Shown piece after piece: positions 7,659 through 16,545 of a DNA stretch of 56,539 bases. Below the pieces are notes generated by a model. That model was given only the letters and a program-made list of their open reading frames with translations, did not search any database and had not been told where the DNA came from. Within the stretch, counting starts at the first letter, position 1. Every line of letters starts with the position of its first letter. This stretch comes from Rhodococcus sp. (in: high G+C Gram-positive bacteria). GTDB lineage: Bacteria; Actinomycetota; Actinomycetes; Mycobacteriales; Mycobacteriaceae. Position numbers and translations under genes: made by a program. The DNA is taken from assembly GCA_004211695.1 (NCBI GenBank), contig SEEV01000005.1:1-56539 (forward strand), written 5' to 3'.

Positions 7659-8195
7659 ATCGACGCCCTCGGCGGATTCATCCTCCCTAGCCATCCTCGA
7701 CTGTTGTCCGACCCGCAGGTGGGTGGCGCCCAGGCCTTACCTCGCTGGAGGGGACGTGTCATGTCCACCGGTAGTGGTGCATCTCTTTCGGACGCGACGG
7801 GTGGCGTGACTCCACTGCTGAGTGGCCTGTGCGGCGCCTGCCGGAGCGGGACCGCGTGCATCGCGGGTTGCCGGCGAGATAGCAGGCGGATGGAACGGTC
7901 GCAGCCCGTTGTGGGGGCGGTGTTGTCGGAGGCGCTGAGGGTTAGCAGTCAACGGCGTTGGGCGGGATGCCCGCAACTGGGATCCCACCCCAGCGTGTCG
8001 CACGTCACACACCGGTTTGGGAACCTCGCGCGCCTTTGAGACTCCCACTTGTGTATCGAGCGAGCACGACTGGCCCTTCAGTTCCGAGTTCGTTGTTGGG
8101 CCGCAATCTATCCCGGTTGGTGAGACGCTGACATCGAGCACGCGGAACCGGCGCCCGCGAGCCACTCCTATGTCACAACAGAAGGCGAGCATCAC
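7659..8195. other. intergenic stretch without a supported gene
   Basis: Frames on both strands are short, of skewed composition and match no family. The last 100 bases presumably hold the promoter of the secreted protein at 8196. Confidence 0.5.
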
Positions 8196-8483
8196 ATGAA
8201 TAAGATCATGCGTGGAGCAATTCTGACTGCTGTCGCAGCAGGCATCACATTCGGCGCGGTCACCGCCGTCTCCGCTGAACCAGTAGGTGATCAGCTGCGT
8301 GGCAACGCCGCGTGCGAATCAATTGCCGCGCAGTACACCCGTTTCGGCGAGGGCCAGCCGGGGCTGGCTCCCAAACAACCCGCTGAGGAGCCGGCCAGCA
8401 CCGTGGTGCACGGGGGTTACGCCTACGGCTGCGACTACGTGGGCAGCGGAATGTACCGGTTGACCAAGACGTGGGCCAGCTGA
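8196..8483 (+). CDS. Small secreted protein
   Basis: A 95-residue protein with a clear Sec signal peptide (basic MNKIMRG, hydrophobic AILTAVAAGITFGAVTAV, cleavage after SAEP-like Ala at about residue 27). The mature part of about 67 residues has two Cys (NAACES and YGCDY) that may form one disulfide. No domain is recognised. GAAGGCGAG lies 6-14 bases before the ATG. It resembles the many small exported proteins of mycolata whose function is unknown. Confidence 0.65.
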   Translation: MNKIMRGAILTAVAAGITFGAVTAVSAEPVGDQLRGNAACESIAAQYTRFGEGQPGLAPKQPAEEPASTVVHGGYAYGCDYVGSGMYRLTKTWAS

Positions 8484-8637
8484 CCAGCGTCCGCCGAAGT
8501 TCCGATGGTGCGTACGTGCCAGGTGCACCGCCCACCGTTGTCCGCGCCGGAGTGGAAAGACTCGCCTTCCCATATGCTGCCGCACCACAACTCGACGCGT
8601 CCATCTGAAGTCTGCACCTGGTCGCACGGCCATCTCG

Positions 8638-9422
8638 GTGCGCTGTCTGGGACGAACCACTCCCGTGCCGGGACCTACTTGCAACCACATCGATCGCCTC
8701 GTCGGTGATGCCACCGGGCCGTTCTACGGTCCGTTGGCCCACGGATTCGCGTGCGGAGCACACCTGGCCGTCCACAATGGATATCCATGGAACTCCCTGG
8801 TCGGCTCCGAGCCGGATGCCGCGTCGCCGCGCGCCATGCTGTCACGGATCTGTAGTGTCGATCAGGCCGATTGGGAGCGGGCGATGCAGACGCTACTGTC
8901 CGGCCGCAAGATCGGCAAAGACGGGAAATCGTCTTGGCGTTGCGCATCTAAGCATTGCAGCAATGGGGCCGGAACACGATCACTACTGCGCAGTGGCTCA
9001 GCTTGATCGAGCAATGGGGCCGCGGAACAGGTCGCAGCGATGAGGAAATCGGCGAACTCCAGGCCATCGCACAGCGGATAACCCGCCACGAGTCCCGGTT
9101 CCGTACCGACGGGCTACTCTCCTCGGACGGATTCGTCGCATCCATGGTGGCCTACGACTACGGTTGCGCGGTGAACATGGCGCGGTGGGGTTTCTTGGCG
9201 GGGTACTGCAACCGCCCGCACGCCGAGCGGTACGTGTTCAGCGTTTCCCCGCGCGTGCGGCAGAAGTACATCTCCTGGGCAGACTTCTCCGCCGGCTACA
9301 TCCTCGGCCAGGTCATCCGCTTCGACCGCGACAGCTACGGCACCTACTACCAGCGAGTCCTCGACGGCCACCGGATCCTGACGTCGCACCCGTTGAGTCC
9401 TTGGTTGCACATGAGATTCTGA
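8638..9422 (+). pseudogene. Frameshifted DUF1266 gene
   Basis: Two overlapping frames carry the two halves of one DUF1266 protein. The first (frame of 8638) reads GPLAHGFACGAHLAVHNGYP ... DQADWERAMQTLLSG, the N-terminal half. The second (from about 8955 to 9422) reads YDYGCAVNMARWGFLAGYC ... KYISWADFSAGYILG, the conserved core. The upstream part of the second frame (IVLALRI) is cut by TAA at 8949-8951, so at least one frameshift near 8905-8930 and one stop separate them. DUF1266 function is unknown. A sequencing error would need both an indel and a substitution. Confidence 0.6.
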
Positions 9423-9558
9423 GCGACCTCGGATCGGCCACCACAACAGCATACGAAAAGGAGGGCGAAACTCCAGGGCCGCAGATCATGGCATGCTGCC
9501 TTCGACAGTCTGGCCCCGACCCATTCCGCACTATTCCGCAAGGCCCGGTGAAATCGCC

Positions 9559-9636
9559 AGCCCCGGCGGGTTAGAACCGCCGACGCCAGAAACCGCGGAC
9601 GATGCAGCGGATTACCCGCTGCATGGATTAGGGGCT
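9559..9636 (-). other. tRNA-like or attachment-site-like folded element
   Basis: Read on the minus strand, AGCCCC (5') and GGGGCT (3') form a 6-bp closing stem. Inside are an 8-bp stem with a 7-nt loop (ATGCAGCG ... CGCTGCAT) and a T-arm-like GGCGG-TTCTAAC-CCGCC. The D-arm is absent and the anticodon-like loop is not canonical, so it is not a functional tRNA. It may be a decayed tRNA or an integration scar. Confidence 0.35.
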
Positions 9637-10101
9637 CACCATTCTCCGACCGTGTGTTGGTGGTTGTTGCCATGCGACGAGGAGATCGGTGATGAGGGAT
9701 GTTTTGAGGGTACGTAATCGTTCGAGGTCAGTTGGTCTCGCGGTCATCGCGGCTTGGAGCAGATGAAGGAACCTCGCGCGGTGTACGCCGAATTTGATGA
9801 ATAGTTCTTCGGGGTCGGCGCCGCCGTAAGGAGCCCACTCGATCGCGAAGGCGACCAGCGCTCGGTCGAAGGGGCCCAGTGACTGAACGCTGGAGAGAAG
9901 ATCGCAGACACGGAGGGAATGCCGTACCCAGTCGAGTTCACGAGATTGTGTTGCCGCGTCGGCACGGACGCGGCGCCTGCGGGCTTGTCGGGTGCGGACT
10001 CGGTGGCGCGAGGCGCGAACTGGAGATGGAATGCTTAATTTTGCAGGGAGTGAGGCTGATGTTGCCGTTTGCGTAGTGAGTAGGGCCAGGGTGTCGGACA
10101 T
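9628..10101 (-). CDS. DUF3263-like small protein with basic N-terminal extension
   Basis: A 157-residue protein. Residues 1-60 are Ser/Ala then strongly basic (SRHRVRTRQARRRRVRAD). From about residue 75 it shows the pattern of DUF3263-type actinobacterial proteins: an aromatic helix (ALVAFAIEWAPYGG), an E-E-L-F-x-K-F-G motif and a following helix (FLHLLQAA). A related protein is encoded at 27018-27296. The start at 10101 is taken for the AGAGG upstream. DUF3263 proteins are uncharacterised; the fold suggests a small HTH-like helical domain. Confidence 0.5.
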   Translation of the reverse strand: MSDTLALLTTQTATSASLPAKLSIPSPVRASRHRVRTRQARRRRVRADAATQSRELDWVRHSLRVCDLLSSVQSLGPFDRALVAFAIEWAPYGGADPEELFIKFGVHRARFLHLLQAAMTARPTDLERLRTLKTSLITDLLVAWQQPPTHGRRMVSP

Positions 10102-10730
10102 AGGGGCCTCTGGTGGGTGACGAAATGATCGGGTTCTTCGATGGTGGCGCGTACGCGGGGATTCTGGACCGATCATTCGACGGGGTGGGATACCTGTTTC
10201 AGGGCTCTCGCCACCGTGTCGGCCGGACAAGACTTCAGTCGGCACGTACCGGGTGCTGCGCGGCGGAGGGTGGTTCGACGAGTCTGCCCGTAACGGGTGC
10301 GCCGGGTGGTTCTGCGCCCCATCCCCGGGGTCGCGAACAGGGCCATACCGGACCTTGGGCGGAGTCACGACTGCGTAATACGACATAAGCCGGGCGCTCC
10401 AGGGCGGGAGTCGCTTGCAGACACCAAAAATTGGCGGCAATTGATGTGGGTAGTAGGTGACAATTGCTTTGCGAGATTCGGCACCGGGTGGGGCGGCCCG
10501 TCGTCGCGCGGACTCGATACCGCCGGGATGCCTGTCCCCTCGAAGCGGTGACACCGACCGTGCGCGTCCGAGATATGACGGCACTTGCGCCACGACGGAA
10601 CGATCCGGACCCGCGCTTCGTCCTCTGGTAGCAGCCGAAAACCCAGGGCAATGCGACTATTCGAAAAATGAAACCCTGCGGATTGGAACTGGACGCAGTT
10701 CGTCGTCGAGGGCGACGTCGACCCGGGCTG
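10102..10730. other. intergenic stretch without a supported gene
   Basis: Several frames are open because of high GC, but none shows a domain, plausible start or consistent composition. I see no repeats or hairpins of note. Confidence 0.45.
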
Positions 10731-11387
10731 TCACGTATCCGTCGTGGCGGCAACCTCACGCAGTGCATCGGCAACACGCGTGAGATGACGGCGCATCGCT
10801 GTCTCCGCCCGGCCGGGATCACGGGCGCACACCTCGTCGATGATCTCGACGTGTTCTGGTAGCGACACGGCCATACGTCCTGGGTGCAGCGACAACTTGA
10901 ACTGATGGCGCACCGGCCGTCCGCGCAGGCGATCGAGTATTTCTTTGCCCGAACGTTGGGCGCTGATATCCTGAATGCGGCTGTGCAGCAAATGGTTCAG
11001 TCTTGAGTATTCGAGAACGTCGCCGGCCGCGGCGGTGGACATGAGCTCGAAACGTAGTGCGGTCAGTTCTTCAATCTCGGCGTCGGTGATGTTCTTTGCT
11101 GCTTTGGCCGCGCACAGCCCCTCGACGACCATTCGCACCTCGGTGATTTCGACAGCCTCGTCCAGAGACACCGATCGAACACGGGAACCGCGGTTCTGGA
11201 TTCGCTCGATCAGGCCATGGGCTGAGAGTTCCTGAAGTGCGGCCCGGACCGTGCTTCGGCTGGCGTCGTACTGCGCACACAGATCGGCCTCGACCAGTCG
11301 CTGGTTGGGAGCGAAATCGCCATCGGCGATGGCCTTGCGGATCTGCGCGGTCACCATCGACTGCTCGCGAACTGACTTTGCCGGCAT
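10731..11387 (-). CDS. FCD-domain GntR-family transcription regulator
   Basis: A 218-residue FadR/FCD regulator. The winged HTH (about residues 10-70) includes the GntR signature LVEADLCAQYDASRSTVRAALQEL. The FCD effector domain follows, with its helical bundle and H-x(n)-H metal ligands (LNHLLHSRIQ, LPEHVEIIDEV, MRRHLTRV). Such proteins sense carboxylates or aromatic acids and repress neighbouring operons. The start at 11387 is chosen because GGAG lies 9 bases upstream; an ATG at 11396 overlaps that GGAG. It is divergent from the tetR gene and stands at the left border of the catabolic cluster. Confidence 0.85.
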   Translation of the reverse strand: MPAKSVREQSMVTAQIRKAIADGDFAPNQRLVEADLCAQYDASRSTVRAALQELSAHGLIERIQNRGSRVRSVSLDEAVEITEVRMVVEGLCAAKAAKNITDAEIEELTALRFELMSTAAAGDVLEYSRLNHLLHSRIQDISAQRSGKEILDRLRGRPVRHQFKLSLHPGRMAVSLPEHVEIIDEVCARDPGRAETAMRRHLTRVADALREVAATTDT

Positions 11388-11655
11388 CGGGGTCATCTCC
11401 GCTCGGATCGGCACGAAGGTTGTACCGATATCGTACTGGGGCGCCTCGCGGATAGGTCCGCAAGGTGGCGTGGTGGTTTCGGATGGGAGGAGATGACCCG
11501 GGGCACGGTGTTTCGTGGGCCCAGCCAATTCCAAAGTCGGAGAGGCATGGGCGGCGTCAGACGTCGAGGGCGGATTGGAGGCTCGGACATCAGCGGTCCT
11601 TGCAGCAGTTGTATCGGTCTCCGCGGGACCGGGCGACGGCGGACTGGACACTGCA

Positions 11656-11671
11656 AACTGACTAGTTAGTT
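11656..11671. promoter_or_regulatory. TetR-type palindrome before tetR
   Basis: AACTGACTAGTTAGTT is a near-perfect 16-bp palindrome centred on CTAG, 15 bases before the tetR ATG. Similar palindromes lie before the SDR at 41073 and the exporter at 47171. It probably mediates autorepression. Confidence 0.65.
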
Positions 11672-11686
11672 GCTACGCTGGGAAGC

Positions 11687-12253
11687 ATGGCACGGGACGC
11701 AGAGGCAACCAAGAAGCGAATTCTGGACGCAGCGACGATTGAGTTTGCCAAGTTCGGGATCGCGGGGGCACGCGTCGACAGGATCGCTGAGGTCGCGCAG
11801 GCCAACAAGTCGCTGATCTACGCCTACTACGGCAACAAGGACGGACTTTTCGACACAGTCTTCAGTAGTCAGGTGGTGGCTTTTACCGACTCTGTCCGGT
11901 TCGACGCAACGGACCTGGCCGGTTACGTCGGCCGGGCTTTCGATCTTTATGAGGACAACCCGTCGACGCTGAGGTTGGCGACCTGGTATCAGCTCGAGCG
12001 GCCCGAGGGGGAGCCGCTGCAGTCCATCGCGGCATCGAATCAGTTCAAGCTCGAAAAGATCGCTCAGGCGCAGAAGGAAGGGCATCTGCCGATGCAGTTC
12101 TCTGCCCACGAGATTCTGACGATTGTTCGCGCACTTGCGATGTCTTGGCATATGCAGACGCCCGAGCTCGGCGCGGTCGCGCCCAGGGACCGAGCCCGCC
12201 GACGCGAGGTTGTCGTCAGCGCGGTCGAGAACTTCCTCTCGGCTTGCGGCTGA
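11687..12253 (+). CDS. TetR-family transcription regulator
   Basis: A 188-residue TetR repressor. The N-terminal HTH is canonical: ILDAATIEFAKFG, then VDRIAEVAQANKSLIYAYYGNKDGLF (about residues 12-52). The C-terminal ligand domain is helical and begins with the acidic stretch VRFDATDLAGYVG. The ligand is unknown. The palindrome overlapping its promoter recurs before two distant genes, an SDR and a DHA2 exporter, so it probably represses a detoxification regulon and itself. Transcription converges with the MHS transporter gene, and a 13-bp stem-loop lies between the two. Confidence 0.85.
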   Translation: MARDAEATKKRILDAATIEFAKFGIAGARVDRIAEVAQANKSLIYAYYGNKDGLFDTVFSSQVVAFTDSVRFDATDLAGYVGRAFDLYEDNPSTLRLATWYQLERPEGEPLQSIAASNQFKLEKIAQAQKEGHLPMQFSAHEILTIVRALAMSWHMQTPELGAVAPRDRARRREVVVSAVENFLSACG

Positions 12254-12321
12254 CTGTTCACACTGCGGACCCCGTCGTCGGGATCGGTTCGGCACTTCTG
12301 AGGATGCCGAAGGCAAGGCGT

Positions 12322-12358
12322 CGTGTCGGGAACGGTCGAACTGTTCGTTCCCGACACG
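12322..12358. terminator. convergent terminator hairpin
   Basis: A perfect 13-bp stem (CGTGTCGGGAACG) with an 11-nt loop lies between the ends of tetR and the MHS transporter gene. It would serve both strands. There is no long U-run, as is usual in actinobacteria. Confidence 0.7.
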
Positions 12359-12380
12359 CGCCGTGGTGGGGAGTTGGGCG

Positions 12381-13751
12381 TCAGCCGACGGGGTCTGCTG
12401 CGGGTTGGGCAGGGCGTTCAGCCGGGGTGGTACGCGCGCTCAGGCTCTTGCCGCTCGATTCCACCGTTGTCCAGACCATGGTTGCCCCGAGAACTGCAAC
12501 GATCGCGACCATCACAGCGACCCACTGTGCGCCACCGTCCGCGGCGGTGATCAGCGAGGTTGCGATGACCGGGGCGAGGCCGCCGAGGATGGCGCTTCCC
12601 TGGTACGAAATCGATACCGCCGTGTAGCGAGACTCGGTCGGGAACATCTCGGTCAGTAGAGCTGCGATCACAGCCTGCATACCGATCGCGACCACTGCGA
12701 ACACGACGATGAACGCGAGAAACAGTAGAGCCGTGTTCATGGTGTTGATGGCCCAGAAGAAGGGATAGGCGATCACCACGAGTGTGAGTGCAGCGCTGAT
12801 ATATACGGTGCGACGCCCGACACGATCGGACAGCGAACCGTAGAGGGGCATGGTCACAGTGGACAGAGCCCATCCGACTGCGAGTGCTGTAAGCACGATG
12901 GAGCGGCTGTGGCCGGCGCCTACCGCGAAAGAGACTGCGAAGCTGCCGAACAGCGAGGACGACATTGTCGAGGGCAAGCTGGCGAAGAGTCCACGCAGCA
13001 GTGCGCCTCGGTTATCGAGGAGTGATCGGCTCAACTTCACGGATTCGCCACGCTCGGCGTATTCCACGAACAAGGGGCTTTCGGTCACCTTCAGTCGCAT
13101 GTATAGACCCACGATGAGGAGCCCGAAGCTCAGCAGGAACGGTACGCGCCAGCCCCACGAGAACAACTGCTCATCCGGGAGCTGGGTCGTGAGCGCCATG
13201 ACCAGGGTCGATGCCACACCTCCCGAAGCCATTCCGGCCTGGCCGATCGCTGTATAGAGGCCGCGGCGACCGTCCGGCGCGTGCTCGGCAGTCATCAGAG
13301 CAGCACCGCCCCATTCTCCGCCGACCGAAAAGCCCTGCAGAATACGAAGAAGAACTAGAAGGATCGGTGCGATTGCTCCTACCTGGTCGTATGTCGGAAG
13401 AAATCCGATCAGGCCACTGCCGACCCCCATGATGGTCATAGTCATGAGAAGGGTGGACTTACGCCCATAGCGGTCGCCGAGGTACCCGAAGACGACGCCG
13501 CCAAGGGGCCGCGCAACATAGCCAGTGGCAAGGATGGCGAAGGATGCCATGGTCCCGAGGGCGGGACTGAGGTTCGAGAAGAACAGAGGGCCGAACACCA
13601 AGGCGGCAGCCGAGGCGAAAAGTGTGTGGTCGTAGTACTCGATCGTGTTGCCGAGGTAACTGGAGATGGTTACGCGACGCACTTCCTGTTGGGAGACAAC
13701 GGTGTTGCCGTGTGCCTGGTCCAGGGGAAGATCGGATGGGTCTCCACTCAT
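12381..13751 (-). CDS. MHS-family (MFS) aromatic-acid/dicarboxylate:H+ symporter
   Basis: A 456-residue integral membrane protein with 12 predicted helices. Its motifs are those of the metabolite:H+ symporter group: ATGYVARPLGGVVFGYLGDR, followed by YGRKSTLLMTM, and GGEWGGAALM in the fifth helix region. This group includes shikimate, alpha-ketoglutarate and phthalate permeases. The ATG at 13751 follows AGAGGAA. Its position opposite the PEP-mutase-family and Rieske genes, and an operator shared with the Rieske operon (13833-13854), make it the likely uptake system for the pathway substrate, an inference by context. Confidence 0.85.
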   Translation of the reverse strand: MSGDPSDLPLDQAHGNTVVSQQEVRRVTISSYLGNTIEYYDHTLFASAAALVFGPLFFSNLSPALGTMASFAILATGYVARPLGGVVFGYLGDRYGRKSTLLMTMTIMGVGSGLIGFLPTYDQVGAIAPILLVLLRILQGFSVGGEWGGAALMTAEHAPDGRRGLYTAIGQAGMASGGVASTLVMALTTQLPDEQLFSWGWRVPFLLSFGLLIVGLYMRLKVTESPLFVEYAERGESVKLSRSLLDNRGALLRGLFASLPSTMSSSLFGSFAVSFAVGAGHSRSIVLTALAVGWALSTVTMPLYGSLSDRVGRRTVYISAALTLVVIAYPFFWAINTMNTALLFLAFIVVFAVVAIGMQAVIAALLTEMFPTESRYTAVSISYQGSAILGGLAPVIATSLITAADGGAQWVAVMVAIVAVLGATMVWTTVESSGKSLSARTTPAERPAQPAADPVG

Positions 13752-14289
13752 TGCTGAATTCCTCTGATGGTTGGTATGCCGTGTGTCTGAAGCAGGTGAG
13801 CAGACAGGCGGCCTCGTATCCCGGGGTGTGAGGTTGGTCCTATGATTACCCTCCATGTGACGTGCGTCAATACCGAATGTCGTACCCATTCCAATGGCGG
13901 AGTCCGGACCGACAAATGGCGGGTAGCGGGCAGCGATTCGCTCACAAATGGCGGCTGAACTGCGACGAGGTATCGAATAGAGTGGTCGGCATCACACGTT
14001 TGCGCCGCCGTGGAACCGCTGAGAAAGTGTGAAATATGTGGCACGTATCGAATAATCATTGAACCAAGGGTCTACCGTAGGGACACCCGCATGGCTCCAC
14101 CCCGAATCTTGCTTCTGATCCTGTTGGCGATTGCGAGCGCGACTGCGAGAAAACGAGTTACGGGTGCGATCAGCCGCTGAGCGACTTCGTTGTGCAAGCA
14201 GCACAGTGACGTAAAGGTCTTCGGTGGGTGAGCGGCCGGTGATAGCGGACATATCCCATCGATCTGATCCAGACAGGAAACGCGACCCG
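13752..14289. other. divergent control region
   Basis: This 538-bp region separates the permease from the PEP-mutase-family gene and holds at least one GntR-type operator (13833-13854). No gene is supported within it. Confidence 0.6.
13833..13854. promoter_or_regulatory. GntR-type operator before the MHS permease
   Basis: GTTGGTCC followed by TATGATTACCCTCCAT. The first 16 bases are identical to the site before the Rieske operon; the right half-site is weaker. It lies 80-100 bases before the permease ATG. Confidence 0.65.
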
Positions 14290-15153
14290 ATGACTCGAAT
14301 CGACAGAGCTAGCTTTCGACGCCGTCTCGAAGGCAAGGACCCGATTATCGTGCCGTACACGCCGGACGCGCTCACCGCGCGGTTGTGTACGCGCCTGGGC
14401 TTCGAGGCGGGCTACCTCGGCGGTGGGGGCCTGGGGTATTCGCTGGCGGTGTCCGAGGCGTTGCTGACCCTTACCGAGCTGGCCACCGCAGTGGCTGCGG
14501 TGCGGCGTCGGTCCGCCCTGCCGCTCATTGTGGACGGGGGAGTTGGATTCGGTGATGCCGTTCACCTGACTCGCACCGTGGCGGAACTGGAGCGGGCGGG
14601 AGCGCACGCGATCGAGATCGAAGACCAGGTCGCGCCGAAGCGGGTGAGTCATCACCGCCATATCGAGCACCTCATTCCGGCCGAGGAGATGGTCAAGAAG
14701 GTACGGTTCGCCGTGCAGGCGCGCGAGGATCCTGACCTGCTGATCATCGCGCGAACCGGGGCGATCCAGAATGAGGGTTTCGATAGCGCCATCGAACGCT
14801 GCAGGGTGTATCGCGATGCCGGCGCGGACGCTGTGATGTTGCTTCCGGAGGGGTCCGAACAGCGGGCCCTGATTCCGGAGAAGCTCGACTGTCCGGTCGC
14901 CACGTTGACGTCATTGGATCTGCACACCCCCGACGAGTGGGCGGACATGGGTTACGCCCTGGTGATCGACCCCGTCACCGGCCAAACCGCCGCCTGGGCG
15001 GCGGTCACAGAGGTGTATCAGCGGCACGCGGAGGGCCGGTCCAGTGGCCGAAATCCCGCGGACGCCTTCCGGATCTGGGAGGAGTTCCAGGATATTGCGG
15101 GGCTCGAGGAGTTGTATGCGATCGAGCGCGAAACCACGGAGCCGGGAACGTAA
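14290..15153 (+). CDS. Isocitrate lyase/PEP mutase-family enzyme, probable oxaloacetate decarboxylase type
   Basis: A 287-residue PEP mutase/isocitrate lyase superfamily member with a TIM-barrel signature: VPYTPDALTARLCTRLGFEAGYLGGGG, DGGVGFGDAVHLTRTV and the metal-binding IEIEDQ. In lyases the next motif is KRCGH with a catalytic Cys on the gating loop. Here it is KRVSHH, so the Cys is absent, as I recall for oxaloacetate decarboxylases of the PA4872 type. A role removing oxaloacetate formed by the RraA-type aldolases would fit the pathway. The start at 14290 follows AGGAAA. It precedes the Rieske operon on the same strand but with its own 100-bp gap. Confidence 0.75.
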   Translation: MTRIDRASFRRRLEGKDPIIVPYTPDALTARLCTRLGFEAGYLGGGGLGYSLAVSEALLTLTELATAVAAVRRRSALPLIVDGGVGFGDAVHLTRTVAELERAGAHAIEIEDQVAPKRVSHHRHIEHLIPAEEMVKKVRFAVQAREDPDLLIIARTGAIQNEGFDSAIERCRVYRDAGADAVMLLPEGSEQRALIPEKLDCPVATLTSLDLHTPDEWADMGYALVIDPVTGQTAAWAAVTEVYQRHAEGRSSGRNPADAFRIWEEFQDIAGLEELYAIERETTEPGT

Positions 15154-15193
15154 GTTCCGCCGAAATCTATTTGCTCTACCCTCTTGCTAGGAG

Positions 15194-15218
15194 GTTGGTC
15201 CTATGATTAGCCTAATTG
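15194..15218. promoter_or_regulatory. GntR-type operator before the Rieske operon
   Basis: GTTGGTCC followed by TATGATTAGCCTAATTG. The core ATTAG-C-CTAAT is a perfect palindrome, the best copy of the operator family in this window. It lies 40-60 bases before the Rieske oxygenase start. Confidence 0.75.
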
Positions 15219-15255
15219 ATGAAACAACGTCCGTTTCGGAAAGTGCGAGGTCCTG

Positions 15256-16545
15256 ATGCTTCAACCTGAACTCAACGAACGACTCAGCCGCGTCGGCAAG
15301 GGAACTCCCGCTGGAGAGCTCTACCGGCGGTATTGGCTGCCGGTCGCCGCCGCGACAGAGCTCGACGAGAACCCGGTCAAGCCAGTGCGCATCCTCGGTG
15401 AAGACCTGGTGCTCTTCCGTTCGGAGGCGGGAGAATTGGGTTTGGTCACACGGAAGTGTCCGCACCGGGGTGCGTCGTTGGCGTACGGTTTCCCGGACGG
15501 GCCAGGACTGCGATGTGCTTACCACGGGTGGCTCTTCGACGGCACGGGTAGTTGCCTCGAACAACCCAATCAGGAACCGGCCTCGCCGCGCCTGCGAGAG
15601 CGCGCCTCGATCACCGGCTATCCGGTGCGTGAGCTCGCCGGCCTGATTTTCGCCTACCTCGGTGAAGGGCCCACCCCGGCGCTGCCCCTGCTCGATCTGT
15701 TCACGCTCGAGGAAAACGACACGCAGTTTCGGGACATCGGATCGGCGATCATCCCCTGCAACTGGCTCCAGATCATGGAGAACTCGTTCGATCCCACCCA
15801 CGTCGAGTGGTTGCACGGCAAGTACTTCAACTACACCCTCGAACGTGCCGGCGAGGAGCCGACCGAACTGGCCGGTCACCACATCAAGATCGGCTTCGAT
15901 CTCGTCGACTACGGCATCATCAAGCGTCGTCTTCGTGAAGGCCAGACCGAGGAGTCCGAGGACTGGCGGACCGGACACCCGGTGTACTTCCCCCACATTC
16001 TCAAGGTGGGCGGATACGGACTGCAGTCGCTGCAAATTCGTGTTCCCGTCGACGACACGAACACACTGCACTTCTGGTACTGCTGGTTCGACGTGGAGGA
16101 GAAGTTCTCCCATCTGGTCCAGCAGGTCCGACAGCTTCCTGACATCTACGACGTCAAGTTGCAGAACGACGACGGAACCTTCCGTATGGACACCATCGAC
16201 TCGCAGGACGCGATGGTGTGGGTGACGCAAGGACCGATTGCGAGCCGTCACGACGAGAACCTCAGCTCCTCGGATCAGGGCATCGCTCTATTCCGTACCC
16301 TGCTCCGCAAACAGCTCGACTCGAACGAGGCGGGCGAACCAGTGATGAACGTGTACGACCCGGCCACCGAAGGCGATGTCATCGAGCTTCCCATGGAGCG
16401 TAAGGAACTCGGCTTCGGCGGCGCCTCCAAGGGCAACCCCGTCTCGGCGTTCCTGCGGACCCAGAGCCTGTACAGTCCTCGACTGACCGCGCTCTCGAAA
16501 CTGATCGATGCCGAGGCGGAGCAAGCGAGCCGAGTCCCTTCATGA
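15256..16545 (+). CDS. Rieske non-heme iron oxygenase, phthalate dioxygenase/O-demethylase type
   Basis: A 429-residue terminal oxygenase. The Rieske [2Fe-2S] ligands are CPHRG (about residue 72) and CAYHGW (about residue 91). The mononuclear iron motif is ENSFDPTHVEWLHG (about residues 175-188), giving N-x-x-D-x-x-H-x(4)-H, with the later Asp in IDSQDAMVW. Size and sequence (RYWLPVAAATELDENPV, LAGLIFAYLG) place it with single-component alpha-only oxygenases such as phthalate 4,5-dioxygenase, phenoxybenzoate dioxygenase and LigX. These dihydroxylate rings or O-demethylate methoxy groups of aromatic acids. Electrons probably come from the reductase at 31130. It overlaps the next gene by ATGA. 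The substrate is unknown. Confidence 0.9.
   Translation: MLQPELNERLSRVGKGTPAGELYRRYWLPVAAATELDENPVKPVRILGEDLVLFRSEAGELGLVTRKCPHRGASLAYGFPDGPGLRCAYHGWLFDGTGSCLEQPNQEPASPRLRERASITGYPVRELAGLIFAYLGEGPTPALPLLDLFTLEENDTQFRDIGSAIIPCNWLQIMENSFDPTHVEWLHGKYFNYTLERAGEEPTELAGHHIKIGFDLVDYGIIKRRLREGQTEESEDWRTGHPVYFPHILKVGGYGLQSLQIRVPVDDTNTLHFWYCWFDVEEKFSHLVQQVRQLPDIYDVKLQNDDGTFRMDTIDSQDAMVWVTQGPIASRHDENLSSSDQGIALFRTLLRKQLDSNEAGEPVMNVYDPATEGDVIELPMERKELGFGGASKGNPVSAFLRTQSLYSPRLTALSKLIDAEAEQASRVPS

Noticed and set aside
9559..9636. functional tRNA gene
   Set aside because: No D-arm, no canonical anticodon loop and only a 6-bp closing stem, so it is listed only as tRNA-like.
10235..10822. 195-codon minus-strand frame in the gap before the GntR gene
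   Set aside because: Composition is Arg/Pro/Ser-rich without hydrophobic core or domain, and it overlaps the C-terminal end of the GntR gene.
15187..16251. 354-codon open frame antisense to the Rieske oxygenase gene
   Set aside because: It is complementary to a well-supported gene and shows repeated low-information residues and no domain; GC-rich codon bias keeps the opposite strand open.
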